A stretch of 64,000 bases of DNA from Pontibacter sp. FD36. Its GTDB lineage: Bacteria; Bacteroidota; Bacteroidia; Cytophagales; Hymenobacteraceae. Positions 1 to 9,306 of this stretch are shown here, piece by piece. The notes beneath the pieces were generated by a model. The model was given only the letters and a program-made list of their open reading frames with translations. It searched no databases and was not told the DNA's origin. A program made the position numbers and the translations under genes. The number at the start of each line of letters is the position of its first letter. Position 1 is the first letter of the stretch. Where the stretch lies: assembly GCF_015686655.1 (NCBI RefSeq), contig NZ_JADPMP010000007.1:186001-250000 (forward strand), given 5' to 3'.

Positions 1-47
1 CAACTTTTAGCCATTCTTTTATACGGCAGCAGTTGCAGGGAGGTTAC
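1..47 (-). repeat. 3' element shared by two lipoprotein genes, copy 1
   Basis: The first 28 bases match bases 1201-1228 at all but one position, and the similarity continues more weakly for about 20 more. Both copies lie just past the stop codon of a minus-strand lipoprotein gene. On the minus strand the core can fold as GCCGT-8 nt-AYGGC. The single difference turns a C-G pair into a U-G pair, so the short stem is kept. Function is unknown. Confidence 0.6.
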
Positions 48-67
48 AGAGTATTTAAAAATATTTT

Positions 68-856
68 TTATTTAGTAATAACTGCTTTCAGGTTAGCCCC
101 CCAATAAGCATGGTAACCATACACGGTGAGGTACCATTCTCCGGATGAAGGATTATTAAAAATACATACTTCATCGTCATAATTCGGGTTTACACTGGCA
201 CAGTCTGCTGTCCAGCTGTAGCCATTAGAGCGGTTGATAACAGGGGCCTGTCCGCGGCGTACAAATAAGTCCGACAAAGGGCGGCCTCCAGTTTCAAGTC
301 CACTTAGTACTACTTCCAGCTTTTTGGTGCCAGAAGGCACAGTGATCTTATAAGTTTTTGTGCTGTTAAGGGCACCTTCAATATTTTTAACATCTAGCAA
401 GGTGATATTGCCGCCTGTCGGTGTACCCGTACTCGGTGTGCCTGTACTTGGGGTGCTACCTCCTGTGGATGGCCTGGTATTGGTTCTGGCCCAGTTTCTA
501 AGTGCCAATGGGCCATGGTAAACATAAATGCTGTTGCCGTCATAGCTAAAACCATGCTCTTCTGCCTCGCCTTGGCTGGTATACGTGATAGCACTCCAGT
601 CTTCGCTGGACTTCCGGTACTTTACACCGACCATAAAAGGATTGCCAACCCGTAAAGTCGTTTTACCAAGTTGTGTTGTTTTGCCAACTTTCAGGATGTA
701 GGCATTATCACCGATCGCTTCAATCACCATGCCGTCAGGTGATTCAAAAATGCCTTCAAAATTAAGTGCTTCTTCAAAGGCGTCATTAATTAGTTCGCAA
801 CTATTCAGGCCAAAGCCGATCAGTAATAGCAGCAGCAATTGTACATGTTTCTTCAT
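68..856 (-). CDS. Lipoprotein with a PPC-like C-terminal beta-sandwich
   Basis: The ATG at 856 is chosen because it begins MKKHVQLLL followed by a lipobox (GLNSC, Cys near residue 20). The frame stays open 16 codons further but those residues do not look like a signal. The mature protein is about 240 residues. An N-terminal half of unknown fold is followed by a Thr/Gly/Ser/Pro linker with TPSTG repeats (about residues 130-150), then a domain resembling bacterial pre-peptidase C-terminal (PPC) domains, with the typical late run SGEWYLTVYGY. No catalytic motif is seen. It is probably a surface or periplasmic binding lipoprotein. A -7 promoter box and a palindrome lie upstream. Confidence 0.7.
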   Translation of the reverse strand: MKKHVQLLLLLLIGFGLNSCELINDAFEEALNFEGIFESPDGMVIEAIGDNAYILKVGKTTQLGKTTLRVGNPFMVGVKYRKSSEDWSAITYTSQGEAEEHGFSYDGNSIYVYHGPLALRNWARTNTRPSTGGSTPSTGTPSTGTPTGGNITLLDVKNIEGALNSTKTYKITVPSGTKKLEVVLSGLETGGRPLSDLFVRRGQAPVINRSNGYSWTADCASVNPNYDDEVCIFNNPSSGEWYLTVYGYHAYWGANLKAVITK

Positions 857-956
857 GGGTATAAGGTGTGTAGAGGTTATTGGTTTGGCAAAGGCAGGAA
901 ACACCCCAAAGTGTTATTTGAAATAAAAGTGATGATTGATGATGTATAAGAAAATG

Positions 957-1007
957 CAAATATAGCACTGTAAAGTACCTGTGTCAGTACCCAAAGTTGG
1001 GTATTTT
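957..1007 (-). promoter_or_regulatory. Promoter with TAnnTTTG -7 box and palindromic operator
   Basis: Read on the minus strand, the palindrome TACCCAACTTTGGGTA (988-1003) is preceded by AAAA. After a 23-base spacer comes TATATTTG (957-964), which fits the Bacteroidota -7 consensus TAnnTTTG. The ATG at 856 lies about 100 bases downstream. The same palindrome, at 24 bases from its -7 box, recurs at 14217-14268. The position just upstream of the -33 region suggests an activator site; the regulator is unknown. Confidence 0.6.
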
Positions 1008-1135
1008 AAGTTCAATGGAAGAGTAAATGATTGTAGATTGTGCTAAGCAGGGCACACTGATTTGTCATTTAGATAATTAGGAAGCGCTTAATCGGCAGGA
1101 TAAAGGGGAATACTAATCAGAATGGGCAAAAAAAA

Positions 1136-1163
1136 GAACAGCACCTTCGTAAAGGTGCTGTTC
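1136..1163 (-). terminator. Intrinsic terminator of the 74-residue lipoprotein gene
   Basis: A perfect 12-bp stem (GAACAGCACCTT / AAGGTGCTGTTC) with a 4-base loop. On the minus strand it is followed by eight T residues, so it terminates transcription coming from the gene at 1273-1497. Confidence 0.85.
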
Positions 1164-1200
1164 TCTATTTGAAAAGATTAGTCTGTAACAATTAACTTTT

Positions 1201-1246
1201 CAACTTTTAGCCGTTCTTTTATACGGCGTCAATTGTAGCCGGGTTA
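1201..1246 (-). repeat. 3' element shared by two lipoprotein genes, copy 2
   Basis: Near-identical to bases 1-28, diverging afterwards. It lies between the stop codon of the lipoprotein gene at 1273 and its terminator, so it would be part of the 3' untranslated RNA. The potential stem here is GCCGT / ACGGC. Confidence 0.6.
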
Positions 1247-1272
1247 CGTCTAACCAAAAAATAATTTATTTT

Positions 1273-1497
1273 TTATCTGTTATCCGGATTATTCTCACGG
1301 TCTACGTCCACCGTTCTGGTATTAGTTGTGGTATCGCGTTCAACTACAGTTTCAGTTACTTCATATTCGGTAGCGACAGAATCTTTGTGTACAACAGTAC
1401 CATCACTTTCTGTAGCCCCGGTTCCACTGTTATCACAGGCCACTAAGCCCATCATACCAAACATTAAACCGAAACCTGCATATAATATCTTTTTCAT
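1273..1497 (-). CDS. Small lipoprotein, 74 residues
   Basis: The signal peptide MKKILYAGFGLMFGMMGLVAC ends in a lipobox Cys at residue 21. The remaining 53 residues are polar and rich in Thr, Val, Asp and Glu, with repeated VxxT/ERDTT patterns and no recognisable domain. It probably sits in the outer or inner membrane with a short disordered tail. It has its own terminator (1136-1163) and appears monocistronic. Similar tiny Thr/Asp/Glu-rich lipoproteins are common in Cytophagales and uncharacterised. Function unknown. Confidence 0.7.
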   Translation of the reverse strand: MKKILYAGFGLMFGMMGLVACDNSGTGATESDGTVVHKDSVATEYEVTETVVERDTTTNTRTVDVDRENNPDNR

Positions 1498-1696
1498 GGT
1501 CTTATTTTTTTAATTCTGATTATGATACAATATCTGCTTTCAAGTAAGGCAGAATTGATTTTCATAAATTTGTACGTTGTCTGTGTTCTAAAAGGTTGTG
1601 AATCAGTTTGTTTTAATTTTTATATTCTTGATAATGTTATATTTTAAACATGCTGGTGTATGTTCGGACTGTATTCAGACTGCTATTTTGCGCTGC

Positions 1697-4240
1697 TCAA
1701 CTACCTCTCCGCTTGATACTTCGGGTAGGTATAGCCGTCAATGGATCCTCAGGCCAATGGTGCTTGGGATAGCGTCCACGGAGGTCTTTTCGCACCTCAA
1801 AGTAGCCTGCGTTCCAGAAACTGCGCAGGTCCCGGGTTACCTGCACCGGTCTTGAGGCCGGAGAGAGCAAGTGCATGAGCAGCGGGACCTTGCCAGCGGC
1901 AATACGTGGAGTGTCGAGCAGGCCAAATACCTCCTGCAGACGGACAGCCAGTACTGGAGTAGTGGGATTAGTGTAGTCAAGTGCTATGCGGGAACCGCTG
2001 GGTACCAGTAGGTGTGTAGGGGCCAGTTGATCAAGTTCCTGCTGCTGCTCCCAGCTAAGCATAGCTAACAGGATTCCATTAAAGTCCAGCCGGTTGACCT
2101 GCTCCATGCTGCGCAAGCCGGCCAGGTGCGGTAGCAGCCAATCTTCCATCGTCGCTTCCAGGGCGGTGTCTGATACATCAGGCCATTTGTCAGGTGCCAG
2201 CTGCTGCAGAAAAGTGATGCGCTGGCGGGTGCGAAGCGCTTCCTCCGACCAGGGCAGCCGTGCTACGCCTTTATCCTGCAGTGCCTGTAGCAGTGCCTGG
2301 GCAATCTGCTCCGGGTCAGGTTGCGTGAGTTGTTTTTCTTCCAGCACCAAAGCGCCGAGCTTTACAATCCGTCGTGCTACTACACGGTTAGCCGCATTGT
2401 CCCAGCGCACTTCTTCGGTTTGCATGAGCTGCGTTTCAAAATGCTGAAGCAATTCTTCTTTGCTGAGCGGTGCTGCCAACAGGATGCGCGGATGCTGTCC
2501 GGCATCGAGGTGGGCGATGCCATAGTAATCTGCTTCGGAAAATAACTCAGTGGGAAGCGAAGCGCGCTGGCCTGTGATGAGCCGTACCTTGCCAGTGCTT
2601 TCACGTTGTGCCAGCCGGTCTGGATAGGCCAGTGCTGTGAGTATGCCTGCGGCGTGGGCTTCGATCATTCCTTTGGAAGCACGGAGCCGCTGTCTCAAAT
2701 GCTGAGCCTGTTCCTGCACGCGCCGGATGGCATTTTCATCACGCTGGTAGCCAGGTATAGGCGGGCGCTTGCCGGTTAATAGTTCGAGCCGCAAGGGCAG
2801 ATCAGGCTGGGGCGTGCTTTGGGGATGTTGTGACCGGATGATGTCCCGCTCCGCGAGCAAGGCAGCCAGGGTGCAGGCCGTTTCGGTCAGACCCATTTCA
2901 TGTCCCCTGATCACCAGGTGTCCCAGACGGGGTGTCAGACCCATGGAAGCAATGGCCTTGCCATGTGTTGTGGCATGGCCTGCTGCATCGAGTGCTTCCA
3001 GGCGCAGGAGTAAGTCACGTGCCAAGGACAGGGCTGCAGCGGGCGGCGCGTCCAGCCACTGCAGCGCAGCGGCATCCTTTATACCCCACAGGGCAAGTTC
3101 CAGCGCCAGACCCGCCAGGTCAGCTTCGCATATTTCCGGATCCTGACGTTCGGGCAGTTGCAGCTGATCGGCCGTAGACCAGAGCCGGTAGCAGACACCC
3201 GGTCCCAATCGTCCGGCACGGCCGCGGCGCTGGTCAGCAGCTGCTTTTGATACCGGCGTGGTAACCAGCGTGGTCAGGCCGGTTCGGGGCATAAAACGGG
3301 GCACACGGGCATATCCGCCGTCCACCACGATCTTCACACCCTCGATGGTCAAACTGGTTTCGGCAATGCTGGTAGCGAGTACTATTTTTCGATTGCCGGA
3401 AGGGGAGGGCTGGATGGCTGCCATCTGCCGGCTTAGCGCCAGGTCGCCGTGCAAAAGGTGCAGCTCTGTATCTGCTGGTAATCTGTTTTCGAGCTGCTCG
3501 GCCACCCGACGCATTTCGCCCATACCTGGCAGGAACACCAGGATATCGCCGGAAGGCTCTTCCCGCAATGCTTTCATGATCGCCCTGGGAACCAGCTGTT
3601 GCAAACGCTCCGCGGGACGGGTGCCGGCAGCGGCCACTTCAGCAGGTGTGAGGTAGTGCGTTTCGACAGGGTAGAGGCGACCATCACTCCGAATAACCGG
3701 CGCCTGCAGCCATTTGCCTATACCTGTCGCATCGAGGGTGGCGCTCATGATCACGATGCGCAGATCGGGTCGAAGGACTGCCTGAGCATCCAGCGCCAGG
3801 GCCAGACCCAGGTCGGCCTGCAGGCTGCGTTCATGAAATTCATCAAACAGGATAGCGGCTACACCTTCCAGGGCGGGATCTTCCTGCAGCATGCGCGTCA
3901 GGATGCCTTCAGTCACTACTTCTACACGCGTGCGTGCTGACACAACATGCTCCATGCGCACCCAATAACCTACCGTCTGGCCCAGCGGCTCCTGCATCAG
4001 GTCGGCCATGCGTTGCGCCGCCGCACGGGTAGCCAGGCGCCTTGGTTCCAGCACCAGTATTTTGCCACCCTGTAGCCAGTCAGCCTGCAGTAAGGCAAGC
4101 GGCACCAGGGTCGTTTTACCTGCTCCCGGGGGAGCTTCCAATACAGCTCGGTTAGTTTGAGAGAGCGCCTGCAGCAGGCTGGGGAGCGCTTCCTTTACAG
4201 GCAGCTCCGGCAATTCAGGTATGGAAAGGGCGTACGACAT
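1697..4240 (-). CDS. hrpB: ATP-dependent helicase HrpB (DEAH/RHA family)
   Basis: 847 residues, the usual HrpB length. Visible in order: Walker A APPGAGKTT (about residues 36-44), the DEFH form of the Walker B box (133-136), SATLDA motif III, QRRGRAGR motif VI, then a helicase-associated domain and the long C-terminal extension typical of HrpB, ending near LRGRYPKHHWPEDP. DEAH/RHA helicases unwind RNA or remodel RNA-protein complexes; the specific substrate of HrpB is poorly known. The start MSYALSIPELPEL fits the family. It runs in the same direction as the ankyrin gene upstream with a 35-base gap. Confidence 0.93.
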   Translation of the reverse strand: MSYALSIPELPELPVKEALPSLLQALSQTNRAVLEAPPGAGKTTLVPLALLQADWLQGGKILVLEPRRLATRAAAQRMADLMQEPLGQTVGYWVRMEHVVSARTRVEVVTEGILTRMLQEDPALEGVAAILFDEFHERSLQADLGLALALDAQAVLRPDLRIVIMSATLDATGIGKWLQAPVIRSDGRLYPVETHYLTPAEVAAAGTRPAERLQQLVPRAIMKALREEPSGDILVFLPGMGEMRRVAEQLENRLPADTELHLLHGDLALSRQMAAIQPSPSGNRKIVLATSIAETSLTIEGVKIVVDGGYARVPRFMPRTGLTTLVTTPVSKAAADQRRGRAGRLGPGVCYRLWSTADQLQLPERQDPEICEADLAGLALELALWGIKDAAALQWLDAPPAAALSLARDLLLRLEALDAAGHATTHGKAIASMGLTPRLGHLVIRGHEMGLTETACTLAALLAERDIIRSQHPQSTPQPDLPLRLELLTGKRPPIPGYQRDENAIRRVQEQAQHLRQRLRASKGMIEAHAAGILTALAYPDRLAQRESTGKVRLITGQRASLPTELFSEADYYGIAHLDAGQHPRILLAAPLSKEELLQHFETQLMQTEEVRWDNAANRVVARRIVKLGALVLEEKQLTQPDPEQIAQALLQALQDKGVARLPWSEEALRTRQRITFLQQLAPDKWPDVSDTALEATMEDWLLPHLAGLRSMEQVNRLDFNGILLAMLSWEQQQELDQLAPTHLLVPSGSRIALDYTNPTTPVLAVRLQEVFGLLDTPRIAAGKVPLLMHLLSPASRPVQVTRDLRSFWNAGYFEVRKDLRGRYPKHHWPEDPLTAIPTRSIKRRGS

Positions 4241-4275
4241 GTCGCCGCAATTTCAGAAAAATAAGCCAGAAATAA

Positions 4276-4779
4276 TCAGGTGGTGCTTTCTGTGGAGGTT
4301 TCGAATAGCTTGAGGGCTTCTTCATTGCCCACCTGTGCGGCCATTTGTTGTGCTGTCAGACCACGTGCATCACGAAGTTCGCGGTTCGCACCCTGATCAA
4401 GCATGAACTTGACCATGTTGTTGCGGCCGTACATGGTGGCAAACATCAGGGCAGTGCCGCCGCTGCCGTTCTGCACATCAAGGTCGGCGCCATACTCCAG
4501 CAGCAGCTCAGCTATACCTTCGTAGCCATTGAAGCACTGCCCCATCAGGGCGGTATTTCCAGCCTGGTCCTGGGCGTTTACATCTGCTCCCGCTTCCAGC
4601 AGCATGCGGGCCGCTTCCGGTTGGTTGTTATAAGTGGCTATGATCAGCGGTGTGAAGCCGCGAGGGCCCGGTTCGTTCACATCAACACCTTCATCAATGA
4701 GTTGTTTCAGGAGGGTGAGGTCACCGCGGCGTGCAGCATCAAACAGCACATCAACAGGTCTTGTAGAGTGGAAGGTCAT
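4276..4779 (-). CDS. Ankyrin-repeat protein
   Basis: 167 residues, nearly all ankyrin repeats (four to five). Repeat signatures include DAARRGDLTLLKQLIDEG, GFTPLIIATYNNQPEAARMLLEAG, GNTALMGQCFNG, GGTALMFATMYGRNNMVKFML and GLTAQQMAAQ. No signal peptide is seen, so it is probably cytoplasmic. Ankyrin arrays bind proteins; the partner is unknown. It is followed by hrpB on the same strand. The ABM gene lies upstream with 46 bases between, so co-transcription with either side is possible. Confidence 0.88.
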   Translation of the reverse strand: MTFHSTRPVDVLFDAARRGDLTLLKQLIDEGVDVNEPGPRGFTPLIIATYNNQPEAARMLLEAGADVNAQDQAGNTALMGQCFNGYEGIAELLLEYGADLDVQNGSGGTALMFATMYGRNNMVKFMLDQGANRELRDARGLTAQQMAAQVGNEEALKLFETSTESTT

Positions 4780-4825
4780 AGGTATAAGGGTTTGGTTCTG
4801 GCCTTACCTACGATAAAAATTTTTT

Positions 4826-5122
4826 TTAGTCACTCACCAGGTCAAAAAAACGCACTTTCAGGCTACCCGGTACCAGCTTCAATCCCTTCGGTATACCCTG
4901 GTGCGACTCCTTCATGTGCTCTTTGTACCATTCCTTGTAGCTGATCTCGTCGGTCCAGGTGGTCATCACCCAGAACTCATTTTCGTTCTCCTGTGGTGTA
5001 AATACCTTCATGCCCAGAAAACCCTTCTCGTGATCCACCATGTGCGGTCGGTTCACGAATGCTTCCTTCACATCGGCTGCCATATCGTTGGCGACCTCAA
5101 ACTGGCTCATGGCTATATACAT
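4826..5122 (-). CDS. ABM-fold monooxygenase, similar to HmoA/IsdG heme-degrading enzymes
   Basis: 98 residues, one antibiotic-biosynthesis-monooxygenase (ABM) fold. The GFLGMKVF strand and the TTWTDEISYKEWYKEH helix match the IsdG/HmoA pattern. By alignment in the head, two of the three IsdG catalytic residues are present (W65 in EWYKEH and H74 in KESHQG), while the N-terminal Asn appears to be Ser6. The family dimerises; some members cleave heme to bilin-like products, others oxidise small molecules. It starts 34 bases after the stop of the CheB-CheR kinase, which itself follows the phytochrome gene. A role in heme breakdown or chromophore supply is possible but not proven. Confidence 0.7.
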   Translation of the reverse strand: MYIAMSQFEVANDMAADVKEAFVNRPHMVDHEKGFLGMKVFTPQENENEFWVMTTWTDEISYKEWYKEHMKESHQGIPKGLKLVPGSLKVRFFDLVSD

Positions 5123-5156
5123 AATCTGTTTTTAATTTTTAGGGCGTATTCTTCTG

Positions 5157-8100
5157 TTACTGCGGAAATGTCAGTGTGAACGTTGTCCCTTTGTCTGTTT
5201 CACTTTTCACCTGCACCTGTCCGCCAAAATTATCCATGATCCGCTTTACAATGTAAAGGCCCATGCCAGTGCCGTCTACGTGGGAGTGGAATCGCTTGAA
5301 GAGCGTAAACATTTTGCTCTGGCTGTCCTTGCTGATACCAAGTCCGTTGTCCTCGATGCTCAGCACAAGCTTTTTGCCTTTGCGGCTGCTTTTGATCCTG
5401 ACATGCGGCCTGCGCTCAGGAGAGCTATACTTGAGTGCGTTGCTCAGTAGGTTGTACAGGATGCTGTGCAAGTTCTTTTTGGAGAAACTGATATCGGGTG
5501 CCTCAGAGAAGTCAGTTTCAATGATAGCCTGCTTTCGCTCTGCCTCTTCCCTTAGTCCGTCAAAAATGGTATTATACACGGTTTCAATCTCCAGGGCTTC
5601 TGACTCACCGTCCACATCCCGCTGCACTTTGGCAATATCTGTCAGGTCGCGGATTACATTTTTGAAGCGCCTGATGGAGTCTTTGATCATGGCAAACAGA
5701 GGGTCTGTGGGCTCGCCGGGGAGTGGCTCCGCTTCCTTTATCTGCTCTTCCAGTACGAGCATTAAGCCCTCTATATTCGCAATCGGTGACTTCAGGTCAT
5801 GGGAGGCCGTGTACACAAAGGTGTCCAGATCGTCGATCACACGCATCAGGTGGTCGTTGGTGTGCTGCAACTTCTCCTGTGCCTGTTTCAGGTCCGAAAG
5901 GTCAATGAATGAGCCGATCATCCGGTAAGGCATGTTGTACTCGTTGTACAGGATGTAGGCCCTGTTCGAAACGTAGGTATAATTTCCTTCCTTGTGCTGG
6001 ATACGGTACTCCGCGTTCCACTGTCTCTTGCCATTGTTGATGGCATCGTTGACACTGCGCTCCACTTCCAGACGGTCGTCAGGATGTAGTTTAGAGAACC
6101 AGCCTTCCATGCCGTCAGACATTTCCTGTTCGTCGAAGCCCAGCATTTTATACAAACCGTCACTCCACCAGATCTCGTTAGAGGCCAGGTTCCAGTCCCA
6201 TACCACGTCGTTGGTGGCCATGGATACCAGGCGGAAGCGCTCTTCGCTGTTGGCCAGCTCATGGGTGCGTTCCTCTACCAGGCGCTCGAGTTTGTTGTTG
6301 AGCACTGTCAGGTTTTCTTCTGCTCTTTTAAGCTCTTCGTATGCTGCCAGCGTCTGCTCTTCACTGTTCTTTTTGTCTGTGATATCAGCCATAGTCAGTG
6401 CAATGCCATTCCCCATTTTCACGGCGGCTATCTCGAACCAGGCTTTTTGCTCGTTCAGGCTCAGCAGCTGCTCTATGTGCAGCGGCTTGGCCGTTTCCAC
6501 CACATGGCAGAGTTTTCTGAACAGGCCGGTATCGCGCAGGCCGGATATGGTGGCTGTCACACTTGTGTGCAGCAGGTCTGCGCTCGATTCGCCCAGCATT
6601 TCTTCTGCTTTTTTGTTGAGCAGGGTCCAGGTGAAGTCTGTGATCTGGTTCTTGTTGTCGCGGATGGTCTCCATGGCCATGATGCTGTTGATCGAGCTGT
6701 CGAGCACCCCCTGCACCACACTGCTCAGGGTCTTGAGGGTAGTCACATCCACAAAGCTGACCACAACGCCGTCTTTGTTCCCATCACGCTTCAGGTAGGG
6801 GAGTATTCGCATCAGGAAATAACGGCCATTCTCCGTCTCCACTTCCTGTTCAATCTCCCGTGAGGTATTGTTCACATCCCGGATATCGTCGAAGAGTCGG
6901 GCATACTTCAGGTTGTGTGACAGGTGATAAACCGGCCTTCCAATGTCGCCCCCGATGATGTTGACGATCTGCTCCACCGATGGGGTATACTTGCGGATTT
7001 CCAGGTTATGGTCCACGAAGATCTGCCCCACATTGGAGCTTCGGAAATAATTGTCCAGGTCCTCATTCAGTTCCTGCAGCTCTTTAATCTTCAGCTGATG
7101 TTCTGAATTGACGGTGTGCAACTCTTCGTTGAGTGACTGCATTTCCTCGTTGGAGCTCTGCAGCTCCTCATTGCTCGACATCAGCTCCTCGTTGCTCGAC
7201 TGCAGCTCCTCATTGGTGGTACTCAGATCCTGCACGGTCATCTGCAAGCTTTCGCGGGTTTCGCGCAGTTCCGTTTCCAGGGTGGTGAGTTGCTGGTAGT
7301 AGTCTGCGTCCGATATATGCGGAGAATCCGTTAACTTAGGTTGCGGACTTACTTCGCCCATTTCCTGCAACAGTACGAGTATGAGTGGCGGCTGGCCTTT
7401 CTCGAGCGTCACGGGGCGCACGGAAGTATGGATCAGGCGCTCTTTCTTGCCGAACTTCACAGCCACCTGCCGGCCTACCACACTCTTTTTAGTCTTGATC
7501 GCTTTGCGTATGCTGACGCTGAGCACAACTGCCAGCTCTTCCGGCACCATCTTGATCAGGTTGAAGTGCAGGCGCTTATCCGGAAACTTGAGAAAGCGGT
7601 TGATGTCACCAATGCCGTGCAGCAGCTGGTAGTTCGCGTCAACATAAAGGGCGGTAACTTTAAAGTCTTCTGCCAGGGCATCCATAAATGCCTCATTATA
7701 GCGGTTAAGCTGTGTCGTCTTAAACTGGCTGGCCTGGCTTTGCTGCATGCTGGAAGTATGGTATTCGGTGACGCCGTAGCTGCGCTGCAGGCTGCTGCGG
7801 TCTTTTACTTTTCGGAAAATTTTCCATTTGCGGTCTTCTTCCTCAAAGTACTCCTGCATGTCTCCGATGTGCTCGCTCGGACCCAATAGCAGGTAGCCGC
7901 CCATGTTGAGGGCGTATGGAAACAGGGAAAGCACTTTATGCTGCAGGCTGGGGTTGAGGTAGATGAGCATGTTGCGGCAGGTGATCAGATCGATCTTACT
8001 GAAGGGAGGGTCCTTCTGCAGATCGTGCTGCGCAAAGATCACCATCTTGCGGATCTCATCACTTACAGTGTATTTATTGCCCTTCAGCTGAAAGAAACGC

Positions 8101-9272
8101 TGCAGGCGCTCTTCGGATACGTGTTTCTGGATGACACTGGCAGGGTAAGTGCCTTTGGACGCTTTCTGCAGGGCCTGCTGGTCTATGTCGGTGGCAAAAA
8201 GCTTTACATCGGGTTGGCGACCCAGTTTGTGAAAGGCCTCGTGAAAGAGGATGGCCAGCGAATAGGCCTCTTCGCCTGTGCTGCAGGCCGCAATCCATAC
8301 TTTGGTGAGTTCGCCTTCCTCCTTCGACGCCAGTATCTTCGGGATCACCTTTTCCTCCAGGAGCTGAAAGGCATCCGGATCGCGGAAAAAGCTGGTGACA
8401 TTGATGAAAAAATCCTGGCAAAGGACTTTGATCTCGGCCGGGTTGGCGTGCAGGTAATTGAGGTACTCCTGCAGTGTTTTAAGCTTCAGGGTCTGTATCC
8501 GCTTTTGAATGCGCCGGTTTAGCGTGGGTTTCTTATAGTGGCTGAAGTTGACCTGCGTATGGGTGCATACTAGGTCCAGTATTTCGTTGAGTATTTCTTC
8601 CTCTCTGCCCGGATCATCCTGCTGCTTTCCGCTCTGGATAATGTTCCGGACCAAGGGGGTGCGGCGGGTGTATTCCATGATCTCGTGCGGAATCTGATCG
8701 GGTGGCAATACGAAGTCCACGCTTCCTGTGTCGATGGCGCTGCGGGGCATGCCATCGAACTTGGCGCTCTCGGGATCCTGCACCACCACCAGACCGCCGG
8801 CCTGCTTGATAGCCCGAACTCCCTTGCTGCCGTCAGTACCGGTACCGGACAGCACAACGCCAATCGCGTACGGCCCCCGGTCGATGGCTAGTGATTCAAA
8901 AAATGCATCCACGGCAAAGTTGGGCTCCCGGTTGCGGGGCTTTTCAGTCAGGCGCAGGCGTCCGTTCTGCAGACTCAGCTGCTTGCCACTGGGCAGTACG
9001 TAAACGCAGTTCGGGCGTGTAAACGCATGATCTTCCGCTTCCTGCACCTGCATGCTGGTATGCTTGGACAGCAGCTCCGCCATCAGACTTTTATGGTCTG
9101 GCGACAGGTGCTGTATGATGACGAATGAGAAGCTGGAATTGCCAGGGAAATGGTCAAAGACCTTGTGAATAGCCTCAAGTCCTCCCGCTGATGCACCGAT
9201 TCCTACCAGGTAATGATCGGCAGGCTTTGGGCTTATTTTCTGCTCCTGCTTATTGTTTGCTTGCTGCAACAT
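5157..9272 (-). CDS. CheB-CheR-PAS hybrid histidine kinase
   Basis: 1371 residues, a fusion protein. CheB methylesterase (about 20-195) keeps the catalytic Ser (GIGASAGG, S29), His (IIQHLSPDH, H55) and Asp (GTGTDG, D147). CheR methyltransferase (about 225-490) has VWIAACSTGEEAYSLA and DLITCRNMLIYL. A coiled coil follows, built from repeated ELQSSNEE/LMSSNEE units. Then come PAS-type domains (one with the PAC-like YRIQHKEGNYTYVSNRAY), a HisKA box (TASHDLKSPIAN) and a HATPase domain with NALKYS, EDNGLGIS and GTGMGLYIV. The phospho-acceptor His is present and no receiver domain is fused. No chemoreceptor is nearby. The phytochrome gene lies 34 bases upstream, so light input to this kinase is plausible. 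Related CheB/CheR-PAS kinases in Bacteroidota are mostly unstudied. Confidence 0.93.
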   Translation of the reverse strand: MLQQANNKQEQKISPKPADHYLVGIGASAGGLEAIHKVFDHFPGNSSFSFVIIQHLSPDHKSLMAELLSKHTSMQVQEAEDHAFTRPNCVYVLPSGKQLSLQNGRLRLTEKPRNREPNFAVDAFFESLAIDRGPYAIGVVLSGTGTDGSKGVRAIKQAGGLVVVQDPESAKFDGMPRSAIDTGSVDFVLPPDQIPHEIMEYTRRTPLVRNIIQSGKQQDDPGREEEILNEILDLVCTHTQVNFSHYKKPTLNRRIQKRIQTLKLKTLQEYLNYLHANPAEIKVLCQDFFINVTSFFRDPDAFQLLEEKVIPKILASKEEGELTKVWIAACSTGEEAYSLAILFHEAFHKLGRQPDVKLFATDIDQQALQKASKGTYPASVIQKHVSEERLQRFFQLKGNKYTVSDEIRKMVIFAQHDLQKDPPFSKIDLITCRNMLIYLNPSLQHKVLSLFPYALNMGGYLLLGPSEHIGDMQEYFEEEDRKWKIFRKVKDRSSLQRSYGVTEYHTSSMQQSQASQFKTTQLNRYNEAFMDALAEDFKVTALYVDANYQLLHGIGDINRFLKFPDKRLHFNLIKMVPEELAVVLSVSIRKAIKTKKSVVGRQVAVKFGKKERLIHTSVRPVTLEKGQPPLILVLLQEMGEVSPQPKLTDSPHISDADYYQQLTTLETELRETRESLQMTVQDLSTTNEELQSSNEELMSSNEELQSSNEEMQSLNEELHTVNSEHQLKIKELQELNEDLDNYFRSSNVGQIFVDHNLEIRKYTPSVEQIVNIIGGDIGRPVYHLSHNLKYARLFDDIRDVNNTSREIEQEVETENGRYFLMRILPYLKRDGNKDGVVVSFVDVTTLKTLSSVVQGVLDSSINSIMAMETIRDNKNQITDFTWTLLNKKAEEMLGESSADLLHTSVTATISGLRDTGLFRKLCHVVETAKPLHIEQLLSLNEQKAWFEIAAVKMGNGIALTMADITDKKNSEEQTLAAYEELKRAEENLTVLNNKLERLVEERTHELANSEERFRLVSMATNDVVWDWNLASNEIWWSDGLYKMLGFDEQEMSDGMEGWFSKLHPDDRLEVERSVNDAINNGKRQWNAEYRIQHKEGNYTYVSNRAYILYNEYNMPYRMIGSFIDLSDLKQAQEKLQHTNDHLMRVIDDLDTFVYTASHDLKSPIANIEGLMLVLEEQIKEAEPLPGEPTDPLFAMIKDSIRRFKNVIRDLTDIAKVQRDVDGESEALEIETVYNTIFDGLREEAERKQAIIETDFSEAPDISFSKKNLHSILYNLLSNALKYSSPERRPHVRIKSSRKGKKLVLSIEDNGLGISKDSQSKMFTLFKRFHSHVDGTGMGLYIVKRIMDNFGGQVQVKSETDKGTTFTLTFPQ

Positions 9273-9306
9273 GCTGTCTTAGCCGAAATAATGGTAATAG
9301 ATTCTC

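Larger units (their letters stand above)
857..1272. other. Intergenic region with promoter, terminator and repeat
   Basis: No gene is seen. Left to right it holds the promoter and palindromic operator for the lipoprotein gene ending at 68, then about 130 bases with no recognised signal, a perfect hairpin terminator (1136-1163) and the second copy of the 3' element (1201-1246), both belonging to the lipoprotein gene at 1273-1497. Confidence 0.7.

Noticed and set aside
1598..1855. Plus-strand frame overlapping the 3' end of hrpB
   Set aside because: Overlaps a conserved helicase C-terminus; the translation has no signal, motif or plausible composition.
5157..9272. A complete chemotaxis cluster around CheB-CheR
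   Set aside because: No chemoreceptor, CheA, CheW or CheY gene is nearby; the CheB-CheR parts are fused to a PAS kinase.
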